DNA of 64,000 nucleotides from Halolactibacillus alkaliphilus (GTDB lineage Bacteria; Bacillota; Bacilli; Bacillales; Amphibacillaceae), in assembly GCF_900115465.1 (NCBI RefSeq), contig NZ_FOWN01000012.1, positions 1 through 64,000 of the forward strand, given 5' to 3'. The first letter of the stretch is position 1. Every line of letters begins with the position of its first letter. Below the pieces are notes generated by a model. That model was given only the letters and a program-made list of their open reading frames with translations. It was not told where the DNA came from and ran no database searches. Below, in pieces: positions 8,139 to 17,298 of this stretch. The position numbers and the translations under genes were made by a program.

Positions 8139-9914
8139 TTACAATTTAAAATGATTCACATCAGCTTCTAATTCTTGAGAGAGTAGGCGCAGTTCATCAG
8201 CACTTCGTGAAACTTCCTCCATCGAGCTACTCGTCTCTTCTGCAGAGGCAGCCGTTTCCTCAACAGCAGCTGCTGACTCCTCAGAAACAGCGGCAATGTC
8301 ATCAACGGATTTTTGCATATCAGCTGTCTCTGTTTTAATTTTAGATAGATCGTCAACGATTCGGCTGACACTTGTGACCATGTCTGAGATCGACGTTTTG
8401 ATCGTATCGAAAGCTTGTCCTGTTTGATTCATCTGATTAGAGCCATGTTCAACGGCATCATAGCCTTGGTGAAGTGATGTTGCCACGCTTTTTGATTCAT
8501 GCTGAATCGCATCAATGATGGACGTGATATCTGTCACAGACGCGCCAACTTGTTCAGCAAGTTTTCTTACTTCATTGGCAACGACCGCAAATCCACGGCC
8601 CTCTTCACCAGCACGAGCGGCTTCAATCGCCGCATTTAATGCGAGAAGGTTGGTTTGTTCAGAAATGTCTTGGATAACACCAACGATTGATCCAATTTCT
8701 GTTGCTTTACTTTCTAATCCTTCAACTTTCTTTACAGCTTCTTTGACAATAGCTTCAATGTTTTTCATTTGTGTAATAGAATCTTTTACTTGTTTTGTCC
8801 CATCTGTTGATAAGGTGAGGACATGTGTTGAGCGCTCATCGATATCATTAGCATCGTTTGTAGCATCACTCACGTAGTGGGTGAAGCGTTCCATTGTCAT
8901 CGCTAAGTCACTGGCACTGTTGGCTTGCGTCTCGCTACCGCTTGAAATTTCTTCCATTGTTGCCGCGATTTGCTCACTGCCTTCACGTACTTGTTCCGAA
9001 GCTTGTGAGAGGGTCTGTGATTGACTGGCGACTTGATCGGTTGCGCGCTTAATATCGAGTAACATTTTTCTTGTCTGGTGTTTCATGTCATTAACACGGT
9101 TTGCGAGTTGTTTAAACTCGTTATCGCCTTTAACCGTCACATCTTCATCTGTTATGACACCACGTGCCAGTTGATCCATTTCAGAGGCAACAGTTTGTAA
9201 GTTATGATTGATATTTCTAACGAAATAAAAGACAATAATAAGACCGATAATTATCGCAACAACGACAGTAATAAGGGAGCTTATTAAAATATCATAGCGA
9301 ACAAGTCCAGCAAGTGCGGCCATATCAAAGTCTAAGCCAACAACACCGATTATTTCACCGTTTTCTGTAATGGGTCTTGCGACCGTAATAATCGACCGAC
9401 TCGTTGCTGTGTCGATGTAGGGTTGTGTCCAAATCGTATCGCCTGCTGTGACAGCCTCTTGGTACCACTCTGTCGTGCGTGGATCATATTGAGATAAATC
9501 AGCATCAGGGATGCTGTGTAAGTAAAGAGCCCCATCAGATGCACCGATAAAAAGGTTGACAATGTAAGTGTCACCTTCAGCTAAGTCAGATAAAGTCTCA
9601 CGGTAGAAGGTTGTAAGTGCGGGATCATTACTCGGTGGAAGTTGTGAGAAATTGATGCTTGAATCACTATTGGTACTTGAATGATTCAGTTTAAAATCGT
9701 TCCGTTGACTAAATGCTTCAATTTTCTCTTCATAATCAGTAAATGTATTTTCAAAGCGTGAACCGAGCTGTGCCATTTCTTCTTTTTCAATAATGGCGAG
9801 CTCAATAATTTCAGTGTTTTGATAGGAAATAAAGCTTGAAATCGCCACGGGTAATACGAGTAATAGCATCATAAAAGTTGGTAATAAAAATTTGATCTGT
9901 TTAAAACGTGTCAT
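8139..9914 (-). CDS. Methyl-accepting chemotaxis protein with Cache sensor
   Basis: 591 residues. The order is transmembrane helix (about 9-29), extracytoplasmic Cache-type sensor (about 30-200), second transmembrane helix (about 207-231), HAMP (about 232-285) and long cytoplasmic coiled coil (about 290-591). The sensor contains the dCache-like stretches [20 protein letters not shown] and ITVARPI. The highly conserved signalling tip starts at residue 416 ([20 protein letters not shown]). It should link an external small ligand to CheA/CheW and flagellar rotation. No che genes lie nearby, so this is an orphan receptor. The genome therefore probably encodes motility, which fits the many c-di-GMP genes around it. 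Ligand unknown. Confidence 0.95.
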   Translation of the reverse strand: MTRFKQIKFLLPTFMMLLLVLPVAISSFISYQNTEIIELAIIEKEEMAQLGSRFENTFTDYEEKIEAFSQRNDFKLNHSSTNSDSSINFSQLPPSNDPALTTFYRETLSDLAEGDTYIVNLFIGASDGALYLHSIPDADLSQYDPRTTEWYQEAVTAGDTIWTQPYIDTATSRSIITVARPITENGEIIGVVGLDFDMAALAGLVRYDILISSLITVVVAIIIGLIIVFYFVRNINHNLQTVASEMDQLARGVITDEDVTVKGDNEFKQLANRVNDMKHQTRKMLLDIKRATDQVASQSQTLSQASEQVREGSEQIAATMEEISSGSETQANSASDLAMTMERFTHYVSDATNDANDIDERSTHVLTLSTDGTKQVKDSITQMKNIEAIVKEAVKKVEGLESKATEIGSIVGVIQDISEQTNLLALNAAIEAARAGEEGRGFAVVANEVRKLAEQVGASVTDITSIIDAIQHESKSVATSLHQGYDAVEHGSNQMNQTGQAFDTIKTSISDMVTSVSRIVDDLSKIKTETADMQKSVDDIAAVSEESAAAVEETAASAEETSSSMEEVSRSADELRLLSQELEADVNHFKL

Positions 9915-10083
9915 GTTTGTTTTCCCCTTTGCATGTGTAGTTATTTTCTCTCTATTGATTATGTCGTCTTAAAAAGAGAGAATTGAAGATAAAACATAAA
10001 AAAATATTGAAATAAAGCTGTTTTTTTAGTCAGTATTTCTTTAAAAATGGCTAATTTAGATAAAAATAGAAAGGATGGGTAAG

Positions 10084-10962
10084 ATGAGAGGATGGTTAAT
10101 TTGTAATGGTAGTTTAAATTCTAAAAAATTTCATGAAACGCATCACCGTTATATAGAGATGGCTAAAAGTCTCGGTATTACATTAACGGTAAAAACAAAC
10201 AGTGAGGTAGGCATTCTTTTATCGAATCAACACATTGCGCTTGTCTCAATTAACACACTAGATTTTGTCTTGTTTCTTGATAAAGATGTCTTACTCGCTA
10301 AACAATTAGAAGCGTGTGGTTTACCAGTATTCAACTCTAGCCAATCGATTGAAGCATGTGACAACAAAGGTCTTATGCATCATTTACTTGCCTTAAAAGG
10401 CATCAAACAGCCTAAAACACTTATCGCGCCACTTATCTTTGACACAGAATCACCGTTCCCAAAACACTTTTTAAACTATGTGGAAGAGACGCTTCATTTC
10501 CCGGTTGTAGTAAAGAAAAGCTATGGGTCTTTTGGAATGGGTGTATATTTAATTCATGACAGACAAGCGTTAGAAGATATAAGCGAGCGCCTAAAACTCG
10601 AACCTCATATTTACCAACAATATATAAAAGAAAGTCATGGCAAAGACATGCGCATACACGTCGTTGGAGATAAAGTTGTCGCTAGTATGATGAGAAAATC
10701 AGCGACTGACTTTAGGGCGAATGTCACAAATGGCGGGGAGATGCTGATAGTTGATGTGCCGGAACGTTTTAAAACATCTGCCATCGCTGCTTCTGTAGCT
10801 TTAGGCCTAGATTTTTCTGGCGTAGATCTCTTATTTGGTGCTAATGACGAGCCGATTATTTGTGAGGTTAATTCGAATGCGCATATTGAGAACATTTTTA
10901 AAGCAACAGATATTGATGTTAGTGAAACAATTTTAAAACATATTATAGAAAAACTCACCTGA
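10084..10962 (+). CDS. RimK/LysX-like ATP-grasp ligase
   Basis: 292 residues with an ATP-grasp fold over about residues 95-285. Visible family marks are FPVVVKKSYGSFGMGVYLI (ATP lysine and glycine-rich loop), RIHVVGDKVVASMMR, FRANVTNGG, GLDFSGVDLLF and the metal-binding ICEVNSNAHIEN. RimK-type enzymes join amino acids such as glutamate to a carboxylate of a protein or small molecule. The substrate here is not evident and no carrier-protein gene is adjacent. An ATG at 10075 is also in frame but directly abuts AGAAAGG. I chose ATG 10084, which leaves nine bases of spacing. The gene stands alone between the chemoreceptor and the riboswitch operon. Confidence 0.88.
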   Translation: MRGWLICNGSLNSKKFHETHHRYIEMAKSLGITLTVKTNSEVGILLSNQHIALVSINTLDFVLFLDKDVLLAKQLEACGLPVFNSSQSIEACDNKGLMHHLLALKGIKQPKTLIAPLIFDTESPFPKHFLNYVEETLHFPVVVKKSYGSFGMGVYLIHDRQALEDISERLKLEPHIYQQYIKESHGKDMRIHVVGDKVVASMMRKSATDFRANVTNGGEMLIVDVPERFKTSAIAASVALGLDFSGVDLLFGANDEPIICEVNSNAHIENIFKATDIDVSETILKHIIEKLT

Positions 10963-11087
10963 ATAATTAAGACTAGAGAAGGATATGACAGATTAATGGC
11001 ATGCCTGCTATTTTTTAAGTCGAAATACTGTAAATTCTCCAGGAAATAGTGGATTTTTTTATATTGTGTGTTACGATAAGACTATGA

Positions 11088-11166
11088 TAAGGGCAAAGCT
11101 ATTGAAAAATAGTGACGCAAAGCTTCAGGTCTTCGGTGAATTTAAAACCATGACGGCTGGGTTACC
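11088..11166 (+). promoter_or_regulatory. c-di-GMP-I (GEMM-I) riboswitch aptamer
   Basis: The stretch matches the GEMM-I consensus closely. GGGCAAAGC begins at 11091. A P2 helix GCTATT/AATAGT is capped by GAAA (11098-11113), followed by GACGCAAAGC (11114-11123) and AGGTC (11128-11132). The P3 arm closes with CATGACGGCTGGGTTACC (11149-11166). The guanine after the first helix and the conserved GACGCAAAGC junction are both present. It is followed by an intrinsic terminator and then by a diguanylate cyclase gene. Binding of c-di-GMP should control read-through. Whether the ligand turns the operon on or off cannot be decided by eye. Confidence 0.93.
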
Positions 11167-11190
11167 GATATATCTAACACTTGATTCTTT

Positions 11191-11226
11191 CCGTCGATCC
11201 TTTATTTGGGTCGATTTTTTTATTGT
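11191..11226 (+). terminator. Riboswitch expression-platform terminator
   Basis: TCGATCC near 11194 pairs with GGGTCGA near 11208 (one G-T), followed by seven T to about 11221. It lies 25 bases after the aptamer and about 95 bases before the start codon, as expected for transcriptional control. Confidence 0.8.
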
Positions 11227-11317
11227 GGTTTGCCTAGTTAGTAGACGCATATTTATACATATTAAAAATAGCGGAAATCATGGTTCGGTTACTACGCCAA
11301 CGTGGGAGGTGTAAGAG

Positions 11318-13117
11318 ATGATAAAGTATCAAACGATAGGGACATGTAGCTTACTTTTTATTCTAGGTGTCGTTTTGAGAGTGTGGGATTTTCAATTGTC
11401 ATATAGTTTGTATTTACCGCTGTATTTTTTTGTCCCAATCTTAGCACTAAGGGTCTTGACACTAAAACATGCCCTTATTCTTACAAGCGTCTTAAGCGTG
11501 GTGTTAACGGTTCTTGGTGACCCATTGATTTTTCATACATTAATGATTAGCCATGTCATTATCATAGGGCTTCTGTTTAGAAAATATCAACGCAACTTAT
11601 TTACATGGGCCATTATTTATGGTGCTTTGGGTTATATAGCGACCAATATAATTATACGTGTCATGGTTGATAACGATGCTTTACAGTTCATCTATATAAT
11701 CGAAGCGTTATCTTATTGGCTGATGTTACTTTTTACTAGCCTGTTTGTTGATACGCTCTTCATACTTATTCCTCAAGTGCCTTTTTTAAGGAAATTAATA
11801 AAGAATCGAGATTCTATTCGTTTTAATCAACTCATTTTTATGGGTGTGAACATAGTCGCGATCGTACCACTTGTTATTATTACCATTGTTCAGTCCATTG
11901 CTTTAGAACAACAAATGCTTGAGAGTTTTGATCAACGCGTGATGGCACTTGAGGAAGTATTAAATGAACAAATCAAGCGTTTAGATGAGACAGAAATTCA
12001 GCGCTTAGAGCTTGGTTCAGCAATTGATCGGGGGCGCCTGACAGAAGTCATTGATCGTCATATTGCTTCACGTAATGAATCCGTTTACATGTTTAATAAG
12101 AATGGGGAACGCTTTTTACATTCAAGTGAAGCGGATCGCTTTTCAGTTTTTAACGACACCCTTACGACAGGTTCTGTTCAAACGCGTGACAATCATCGCG
12201 TGTGGTTATCTGGTGAGGGGCTCACGCCTCGGGATTGGTACAATGGTTATTACATGGCCACCTTTCATGTATTGGACCGTCCGGTTGAGTATTTTATAGC
12301 CATGGATACAGCGGTTTTTCAAAGCATGTCCCGTATCTATCATTATCACATGTTGATGTTTGCTGTATTTTTAACGTCTTTTGTGATTGGGTTATTAAGT
12401 GAACGTATCTTACTCGGGCAAATAGAAGGGATTACAGTGATGGCAGAACAAATTCCAAGGAGCATGATGACAGACCGAGCAACCGCAGTGCCCCAGACCC
12501 GAATATTAGAAGTGAAAATACTCACAGAGCGTTTAACGCGTGTTGATCAACAATTACGCTTAATGTTTAAAGAATTATCCAAAACAAACAGAGAGCTAAA
12601 TGAAAAAACATCTGAACTTAATGCGTCAAGACAAGAGTTATACCATGTAGCGCATCATGATTCGTTGACAGATTTACCGAATCGGCGGTTATTTTATCAT
12701 ACGCTTGAAAAGAAGGTGAATCGGAACGATTGTTTCGGTTTGTTCTTTCTGGATTTAAATGATTTTAAAGACATTAATGACCAATATGGTCATAAAGAGG
12801 GCGATCAGTTACTTAAGGATGTTGCGCTGCGCTTAGTTGCGCTTGAGGCAGAGTTTCCAGTGCGATTTTACCGTTTAGCTGGTGATGAATTTGTCGCTAT
12901 TTTAAAACGTGATCGTCATGAAGAGGTATCCTTTTTCACGAAAATATTAAAGAAAACTTTCTCAGCGCCGTTTATGATTCAAGATGATAAGAGACACTTA
13001 AGTGTAAGTATTGGGCTCAGTCTCATGCCAGAAGATGGTTCGACGTTTGAGACGTTATTGCATATTGCCGATCAAGCGATGTATGAAGATAAGCGGATAT
13101 CAAAAGGACGAAAATAA
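11318..13117 (+). CDS. Membrane diguanylate cyclase with N-terminal multi-helix module and Cache-like sensor
   Basis: 599 residues. Five to six hydrophobic helices (about 5-155) lead to another helix near 175-195. An extracytoplasmic domain of about 150 residues follows, then a helix at about 342-364, a HAMP-like and coiled-coil linker (about 365-445) and a GGDEF domain (about 445-597). The signature is AGDEF at 521-525, an active-type variant. FFLDLNDFKDINDQYGH supplies the metal and guanine contacts. No RxxD inhibitory site is seen. It should make c-di-GMP in response to an external signal. Its mRNA starts with a c-di-GMP riboswitch, so product feeds back on expression. A solute-binding lipoprotein gene follows 20 bases later and may supply the signal. 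Confidence 0.93.
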   Translation: MIKYQTIGTCSLLFILGVVLRVWDFQLSYSLYLPLYFFVPILALRVLTLKHALILTSVLSVVLTVLGDPLIFHTLMISHVIIIGLLFRKYQRNLFTWAIIYGALGYIATNIIIRVMVDNDALQFIYIIEALSYWLMLLFTSLFVDTLFILIPQVPFLRKLIKNRDSIRFNQLIFMGVNIVAIVPLVIITIVQSIALEQQMLESFDQRVMALEEVLNEQIKRLDETEIQRLELGSAIDRGRLTEVIDRHIASRNESVYMFNKNGERFLHSSEADRFSVFNDTLTTGSVQTRDNHRVWLSGEGLTPRDWYNGYYMATFHVLDRPVEYFIAMDTAVFQSMSRIYHYHMLMFAVFLTSFVIGLLSERILLGQIEGITVMAEQIPRSMMTDRATAVPQTRILEVKILTERLTRVDQQLRLMFKELSKTNRELNEKTSELNASRQELYHVAHHDSLTDLPNRRLFYHTLEKKVNRNDCFGLFFLDLNDFKDINDQYGHKEGDQLLKDVALRLVALEAEFPVRFYRLAGDEFVAILKRDRHEEVSFFTKILKKTFSAPFMIQDDKRHLSVSIGLSLMPEDGSTFETLLHIADQAMYEDKRISKGRK

Positions 13118-13137
13118 GCGTGGAAGGTGGTGTGCTT

Positions 13138-14421
13138 ATGTGGCGAAGATGGTTAATATATATCGTTTTATTTTTTAGCGTCATCGTGATTCACGCTGGG
13201 TGTGAAGAAAAACCTGTTAAGTATCAGAATACATTTATTCAAGCGCTAGAGGATAAGCCGCCTGAGCCAGATGATACGTTGCTCGTTTGGACAACAAAAG
13301 ATATTTTTACAGGCACAACGGATTATTTTTTTGAGCATGAAACCACACTTAAACTTAAAGTAGAGGTAATTAATCAGGCAGAAGTCATTGATCGCTTTTA
13401 CGAAGCGTTAACGTATAAGCGTCCACCAGATCTCTTTTTGTTGCCGGATGAATTTGTTGGACTGTTCTCAGAAATTGATGGCTTTGTTGATTTTAATTCA
13501 TACTTAAATGATCATGGTATCTATCATGATTTACCTAGGGCACTGATGGATCGCTATGTGAATTTGGAAAATAAACGGTACGGCGTACCAGTGACGTTTT
13601 TCCCTTATGTGACGTATTATCGCCATGATATATTGGATAGTTTCGGGTTTCCAAGTGAGCCAGAAGCATTGGCTCAGTTCATAGAAAAACAAGGGAATTA
13701 TTTCACGCTAGCAAAGGTGCTCTCAGAAGATAACCTTTATATTTTTGAATCCAATCAAGCGTTAGTACAACTTGGGTTAAGAACAAGTTATCCGTTTAGT
13801 AGTGATTACAGCTACCAGTACACAGCAGGCTCATTTTTACAAGTAACAGAAGCTGTTGCGCTTTTATATCTAGCAAATCTTCAACCAGGTATATCCATTT
13901 GGAGTGACCACGGACAATGGCTGCTAGAAAACGATCAGCTTGTGATGTTTCAAATGCCTTCATATGGAGCGGATCATTTAAAACAATGGGTGCCAGAACA
14001 AAAAGGGAACTGGCGCATGACTGATTTACCATTTGGATTAAGTGGCATGGATAGAGAAGGGAGCTTAGTAGCGTTAATGAGTGAAAAAAGTCACTACAAA
14101 GAAACGGCTTTCGCTTTATTACAAGCAATGACGCGTGACCAAAACTATCACATATTCCATGAATCATCACACCCAATGCTCGACCAAGAGCATCTCACAC
14201 TGTATTACAATCGCCTTTTAAGTAAAGAAGCAGAAGGTCGCCCGTCAATGTTGGACCTATATGCCAGACGCCATTGGCATAATACGATGTTTGATATAAA
14301 TAAAGGGGTTCCACTAACGCCACTCTTATTTGAAAAGACTCATGACCGGTTACAAGAAGAAATAAAACTTGACCAACGTATTCTCATTGAACAGTTTGTT
14401 AATGGGACACAGGAGAATTAA
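13138..14421 (+). CDS. Orphan extracellular solute-binding lipoprotein
   Basis: 427 residues from ATG 13138. The frame is also open from GTG 13120, but GGAAGGTGG lies ideally before 13138. The N-terminus WRRWLIYIVLFFSVIVIHAG then Cys-22 looks like a lipoprotein signal, though His at the -3 position is unusual. The body resembles family 1 sugar-binding proteins: DLFLLPDEFVGLF, RYGVPVTFFPYVTYYRHDIL and KETAFALLQAM near the end. No ABC permease or ATPase gene adjoins it. It is the second gene of the riboswitch-controlled operon after a membrane diguanylate cyclase. I infer that it presents a ligand to the cyclase sensor rather than serving import; that role is unproven. Confidence 0.82.
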   Translation: MWRRWLIYIVLFFSVIVIHAGCEEKPVKYQNTFIQALEDKPPEPDDTLLVWTTKDIFTGTTDYFFEHETTLKLKVEVINQAEVIDRFYEALTYKRPPDLFLLPDEFVGLFSEIDGFVDFNSYLNDHGIYHDLPRALMDRYVNLENKRYGVPVTFFPYVTYYRHDILDSFGFPSEPEALAQFIEKQGNYFTLAKVLSEDNLYIFESNQALVQLGLRTSYPFSSDYSYQYTAGSFLQVTEAVALLYLANLQPGISIWSDHGQWLLENDQLVMFQMPSYGADHLKQWVPEQKGNWRMTDLPFGLSGMDREGSLVALMSEKSHYKETAFALLQAMTRDQNYHIFHESSHPMLDQEHLTLYYNRLLSKEAEGRPSMLDLYARRHWHNTMFDINKGVPLTPLLFEKTHDRLQEEIKLDQRILIEQFVNGTQEN

Positions 14422-14466
14422 AACACCTCTGCTTAAACCTTATAGGTATAAGTAGAGGTGTTTTAT
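14420..14466. terminator. Terminator after cyclase/binding-protein operon
   Basis: AAAACACCTCT at 14420-14430 pairs with AGAGGTGTTTT at 14454-14464, extended by a CTTA/TAAG inner stem. It lies between converging genes and may serve both. Confidence 0.8.
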
Positions 14467-14488
14467 CGTATCACGAGCGCGTTAACGG

Positions 14489-15283
14489 TTAGGTAAAATC
14501 AATGAAGACATCGACCCCGAAGTGGTCAGAAACAACAGGAAAGTTATCAGCATTAAAAATAACACGCGAATGCAGCACGGGCAGAGGTTTGTTAACAAAG
14601 ATGTAATCAATCCTTTGATGGTGGTCAATATGTTTCCATCCATCAATCGCCCCGGGGACAGTTATGCCACTGTCCTTTACTTTTGCAAGACGGTATGTGT
14701 CATGAAGACCGTGTGTGATGAGGTAATCATATCCAGCATCATTGACACAAGCATCCGTATTAAAGTCGCCTAGAATAAATGTTGTTATTCGGTTATTAAT
14801 GTGTTTAAATAACCGATCAAATTGATGTTTAGAAGGCTCTGAGTCATCATTCCAAAAGCCATGATGTGTCGAGACAATATCTATGACCTCACCCTTATAA
14901 TCAATGGACATTTTTACAGCAACACGTGTTTTCCAATTGAGTGGATCTGTACTTTGTGTGAGTGGCCATGTTTCTGAGGTGATGACAGGATGCTTAGTTA
15001 GAAGCGCCACACCTTCTTCATATATATCATAGCCAATATGAGCTTTTGCCCAGTAATAAGAATAATCCGCCCCACGTGCTTGTAATTTTTTAACAAGCAC
15101 ATGACAGAAATTATCTCGTTTAATTGGGCCATTATTTAGAACAAGTGCATCCAGTCGCTGATTCACTTCCTGTAGAGCGATAACATCATAATCATGCATA
15201 ATGATGGCTTCGATTAATGTGTCAAGCTTTTCCATCTGATAATCTTCAATGTAACTATGGGTGTTTAATGTTAATAATCGCAT
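14489..15283 (-). CDS. Endonuclease/exonuclease/phosphatase (EEP) family hydrolase
   Basis: 264 residues with the EEP fold. Visible are LTLNTHSY near the start, the metal-binding glutamate in ALQEVNQR (about residue 39), THHG, GDFNTD (metal and catalytic aspartate/asparagine), DYIFVN and the C-terminal SDHFGV histidine. The family cleaves phosphate esters in DNA, lipids or sugar phosphates; this compact form without a signal peptide does not reveal its substrate. The gene starts three bases after the PTS permease stop, so the two are co-transcribed and probably translationally linked. The AGGGGAG ribosome site overlaps the end of the PTS gene. A role in sugar-phosphate metabolism is a guess from context. 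Confidence 0.85.
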   Translation of the reverse strand: MRLLTLNTHSYIEDYQMEKLDTLIEAIIMHDYDVIALQEVNQRLDALVLNNGPIKRDNFCHVLVKKLQARGADYSYYWAKAHIGYDIYEEGVALLTKHPVITSETWPLTQSTDPLNWKTRVAVKMSIDYKGEVIDIVSTHHGFWNDDSEPSKHQFDRLFKHINNRITTFILGDFNTDACVNDAGYDYLITHGLHDTYRLAKVKDSGITVPGAIDGWKHIDHHQRIDYIFVNKPLPVLHSRVIFNADNFPVVSDHFGVDVFIDFT

Positions 15284-15286
15284 CGG

Positions 15287-16936
15287 TTACTCCCCTAAAT
15301 AATCTTGTACCTCGGATTTTAACACATCGGCTTTTGGTCCGTAAATCGCTTGAACACCGTTGTCCCTTAAGACGAGGCCAAGAGCACCTGTTTGTTTCCA
15401 CGCTTTCTCATCGCCTACTTTTTCTCTATCTTTTACTGTTACGCGTAAGCGAGTCATACAAGCGTCCACTTCGTCGATATTTTCTTTACCACCAAGTAGT
15501 TCAACGATTCGTTTCACTTCATTCGAACCTGCACTTTCCTTGGTGTTATTAGATGACACTTGTTGGTCCCCGTTTTCATCTGTGTAGTTACCTAAACGAC
15601 CAGGTGTTGGTAGTTTGAATTTTTTAATCATAAAATTAAAAATAAAGTAAGTGATAAAGAAGAAAACGACATTAACGATGATGAAATTGACAATATCCAT
15701 TACAAGACCAGCATTAATACTCATCGGTAAGCGTGTGAGAAATTCAATGTTACCGAACGTGTGCACACGTAAATTAATTAAGTCAGCAGAAGCGAAAGCT
15801 AAACCTGCAATAATCGCATACACACCGTAAAGAAGAGGTGCTGCAAACATAAACATAAATTCAATCGGTTCTGTTACACCGGTTAAAAATACAGCAAGAC
15901 CGGCTGAGAAAAACATCGATTTATATTTTATTTTTTTATCATCATCAACATTTTTATACATCGCAAAAGCAGCGGCAATAAGGGCTGATGTTGAAAGAAT
16001 CATTTGACCAACTTTAAATCTCGCAGGAGTAACACTAGCTAATAATGCTTCATAACCGGCGGTATCACCTGCTTGTCTTAAGTTATTTAAATCCGATACC
16101 CACGCAAGCCATAAAGGATCTTGTCCGGCGACAATCTCACCTGCATTTGCCCCGGTGAGAATCGTGTACATACCACCGAGTTCGGTATAGTTAATTGGTA
16201 CGGTTAACATATGGTGTAAGCCAAAGGGCAATAATAGACGCTCGAGTGTTCCAAAGACAAATGGCGCAATAAACGGTGCGCTGTCACGTGAACCAGCAAT
16301 CCATTCACCAAAGTTGTTAAGGGCACCTTGAATGAAGGGCCAAACAATCGACATAACAACAGCCACGATGACTGACCACAAAATAACGACAAATGGCACG
16401 AAGCGCTTCCCGTTAAAAAAGGCGAGGGCTTGTGGAAGTTTTGAGAAGTTGTAGTACTTATTAAAAACAACCGCGCCAATAAAACCAGAAATAATACCGA
16501 CAAACACACCCATATTAAGGGCAGGTGCTTCAAGAACCATTGTGAAGTAATCGCTAACAACCAGTTCACTACCTAAGAGTGAAGTGATCACTGATTCACC
16601 GTCATTTACCATGTTGGCGTTTACACCAAAGATAGCACCAGTAATTCGATTGATGAGGATAAAAGATAAAAGTGCAGCAAAGGCACCGCCGGCACGCTCT
16701 TTTGCCCAAGAACCACCAATAGCGACCGCAAAAAGAATATGTAAGTTACCAATGATGGCCCAACCCATTTCTTCCATCACACGGCCAATCCCAAGGAGTA
16801 ACTGTATGTCACCACCGGACATGGCAACGACTTTTCCTAAAGAAATCATAATACCTGCCGCAGGCATAACTGCGACAACAACTAATAAGACTTTACCTAG
16901 CTTTTGCCAGAAGTCAAAAGAACCAAATTTTTTCAT
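15287..16936 (-). CDS. ptsG: Glucose-type PTS permease, fused EIIC-EIIB
   Basis: 549 residues. The EIIC membrane domain (about 1-435) closely resembles the streptococcal glucose/maltose permease, with NLHILFAVAIGGSWAKERAG, LPFGLHHMLT and the GVTEPIEFMFMF motif. After a linker, EIIB (about 472-549) has the phospho-acceptor Cys-493 in VDACMTRLR. No EIIA domain follows, so EIIA must come from elsewhere. The protein imports and phosphorylates glucose or a related glucoside. The exact sugar is uncertain because glucose and maltose types are close. A perfect LacI-type palindrome lies in its promoter and an EEP-family hydrolase gene follows in the same operon. Confidence 0.9.
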   Translation of the reverse strand: MKKFGSFDFWQKLGKVLLVVVAVMPAAGIMISLGKVVAMSGGDIQLLLGIGRVMEEMGWAIIGNLHILFAVAIGGSWAKERAGGAFAALLSFILINRITGAIFGVNANMVNDGESVITSLLGSELVVSDYFTMVLEAPALNMGVFVGIISGFIGAVVFNKYYNFSKLPQALAFFNGKRFVPFVVILWSVIVAVVMSIVWPFIQGALNNFGEWIAGSRDSAPFIAPFVFGTLERLLLPFGLHHMLTVPINYTELGGMYTILTGANAGEIVAGQDPLWLAWVSDLNNLRQAGDTAGYEALLASVTPARFKVGQMILSTSALIAAAFAMYKNVDDDKKIKYKSMFFSAGLAVFLTGVTEPIEFMFMFAAPLLYGVYAIIAGLAFASADLINLRVHTFGNIEFLTRLPMSINAGLVMDIVNFIIVNVVFFFITYFIFNFMIKKFKLPTPGRLGNYTDENGDQQVSSNNTKESAGSNEVKRIVELLGGKENIDEVDACMTRLRVTVKDREKVGDEKAWKQTGALGLVLRDNGVQAIYGPKADVLKSEVQDYLGE

Positions 16937-16978
16937 GATGTATCCCTCCGCTTATCTAATTTATGTCTGTATAATCAT

Positions 16979-16998
16979 TTGCGCTAACGTTTGCGCAA
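16979..16998 (-). promoter_or_regulatory. LacI-family operator in PTS promoter
   Basis: TTGCGCTAACGTTTGCGCAA is a near-perfect palindrome around the central CG typical of LacI/CcpA-family sites. On the minus strand TTGCGC would serve as -35, with ATTATA 17 bases later as -10. A bound repressor would then cover the promoter. A dedicated sugar repressor (MalR/GlcR-like) or CcpA could bind; no such regulator gene is in the window. Confidence 0.65.
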
Positions 16999-17110
16999 GT
17001 TGATAGTTAGTATTGTAAAACAAATGTAAGCGTTAGGCAAGAGTTTATTTAAAATCAATTAAATGGGCTGATATATTCTTATGATTCGACAATTACCATA
17101 AAATCAATTG

Positions 17111-17124
17111 AGAAAGCGTTTGCA
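17111..17124. promoter_or_regulatory. Candidate cre (CcpA) site upstream of DUF1538 operon
   Basis: The reverse strand reads TGCAAACGCTTTCT, which fits the cre consensus except for the last base. It lies about 175 bases before the DUF1538 operon. Apart from this site and the PTS operator I see nothing in 16937-17298. Confidence 0.45.
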
Positions 17125-17298
17125 TTAAGTTTTTTGTTCTAAGGTGTTTACATAGCAATGGAGACAAAAGCATGGTATGGTAAGTAAATGATTCGTTAAT
17201 GTGCTAACCTTAATGTTTAAGTTTTACAGTTGAGGGAATAGAAAATTAAGATACATAGTGAACTAAATACATAATTATTAGAGAAGGGGGGCAACTTT

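Noticed and set aside
11066-11314. 82-residue ORF before the riboswitch-controlled cyclase gene
   Set aside because: It spans the c-di-GMP aptamer and its terminator, has no ribosome site and no protein-like composition.
17025-17038. TGTAAGCGTTAGG as another cre site upstream of the PTS gene
   Set aside because: Only the left half fits; three mismatches in the right half.
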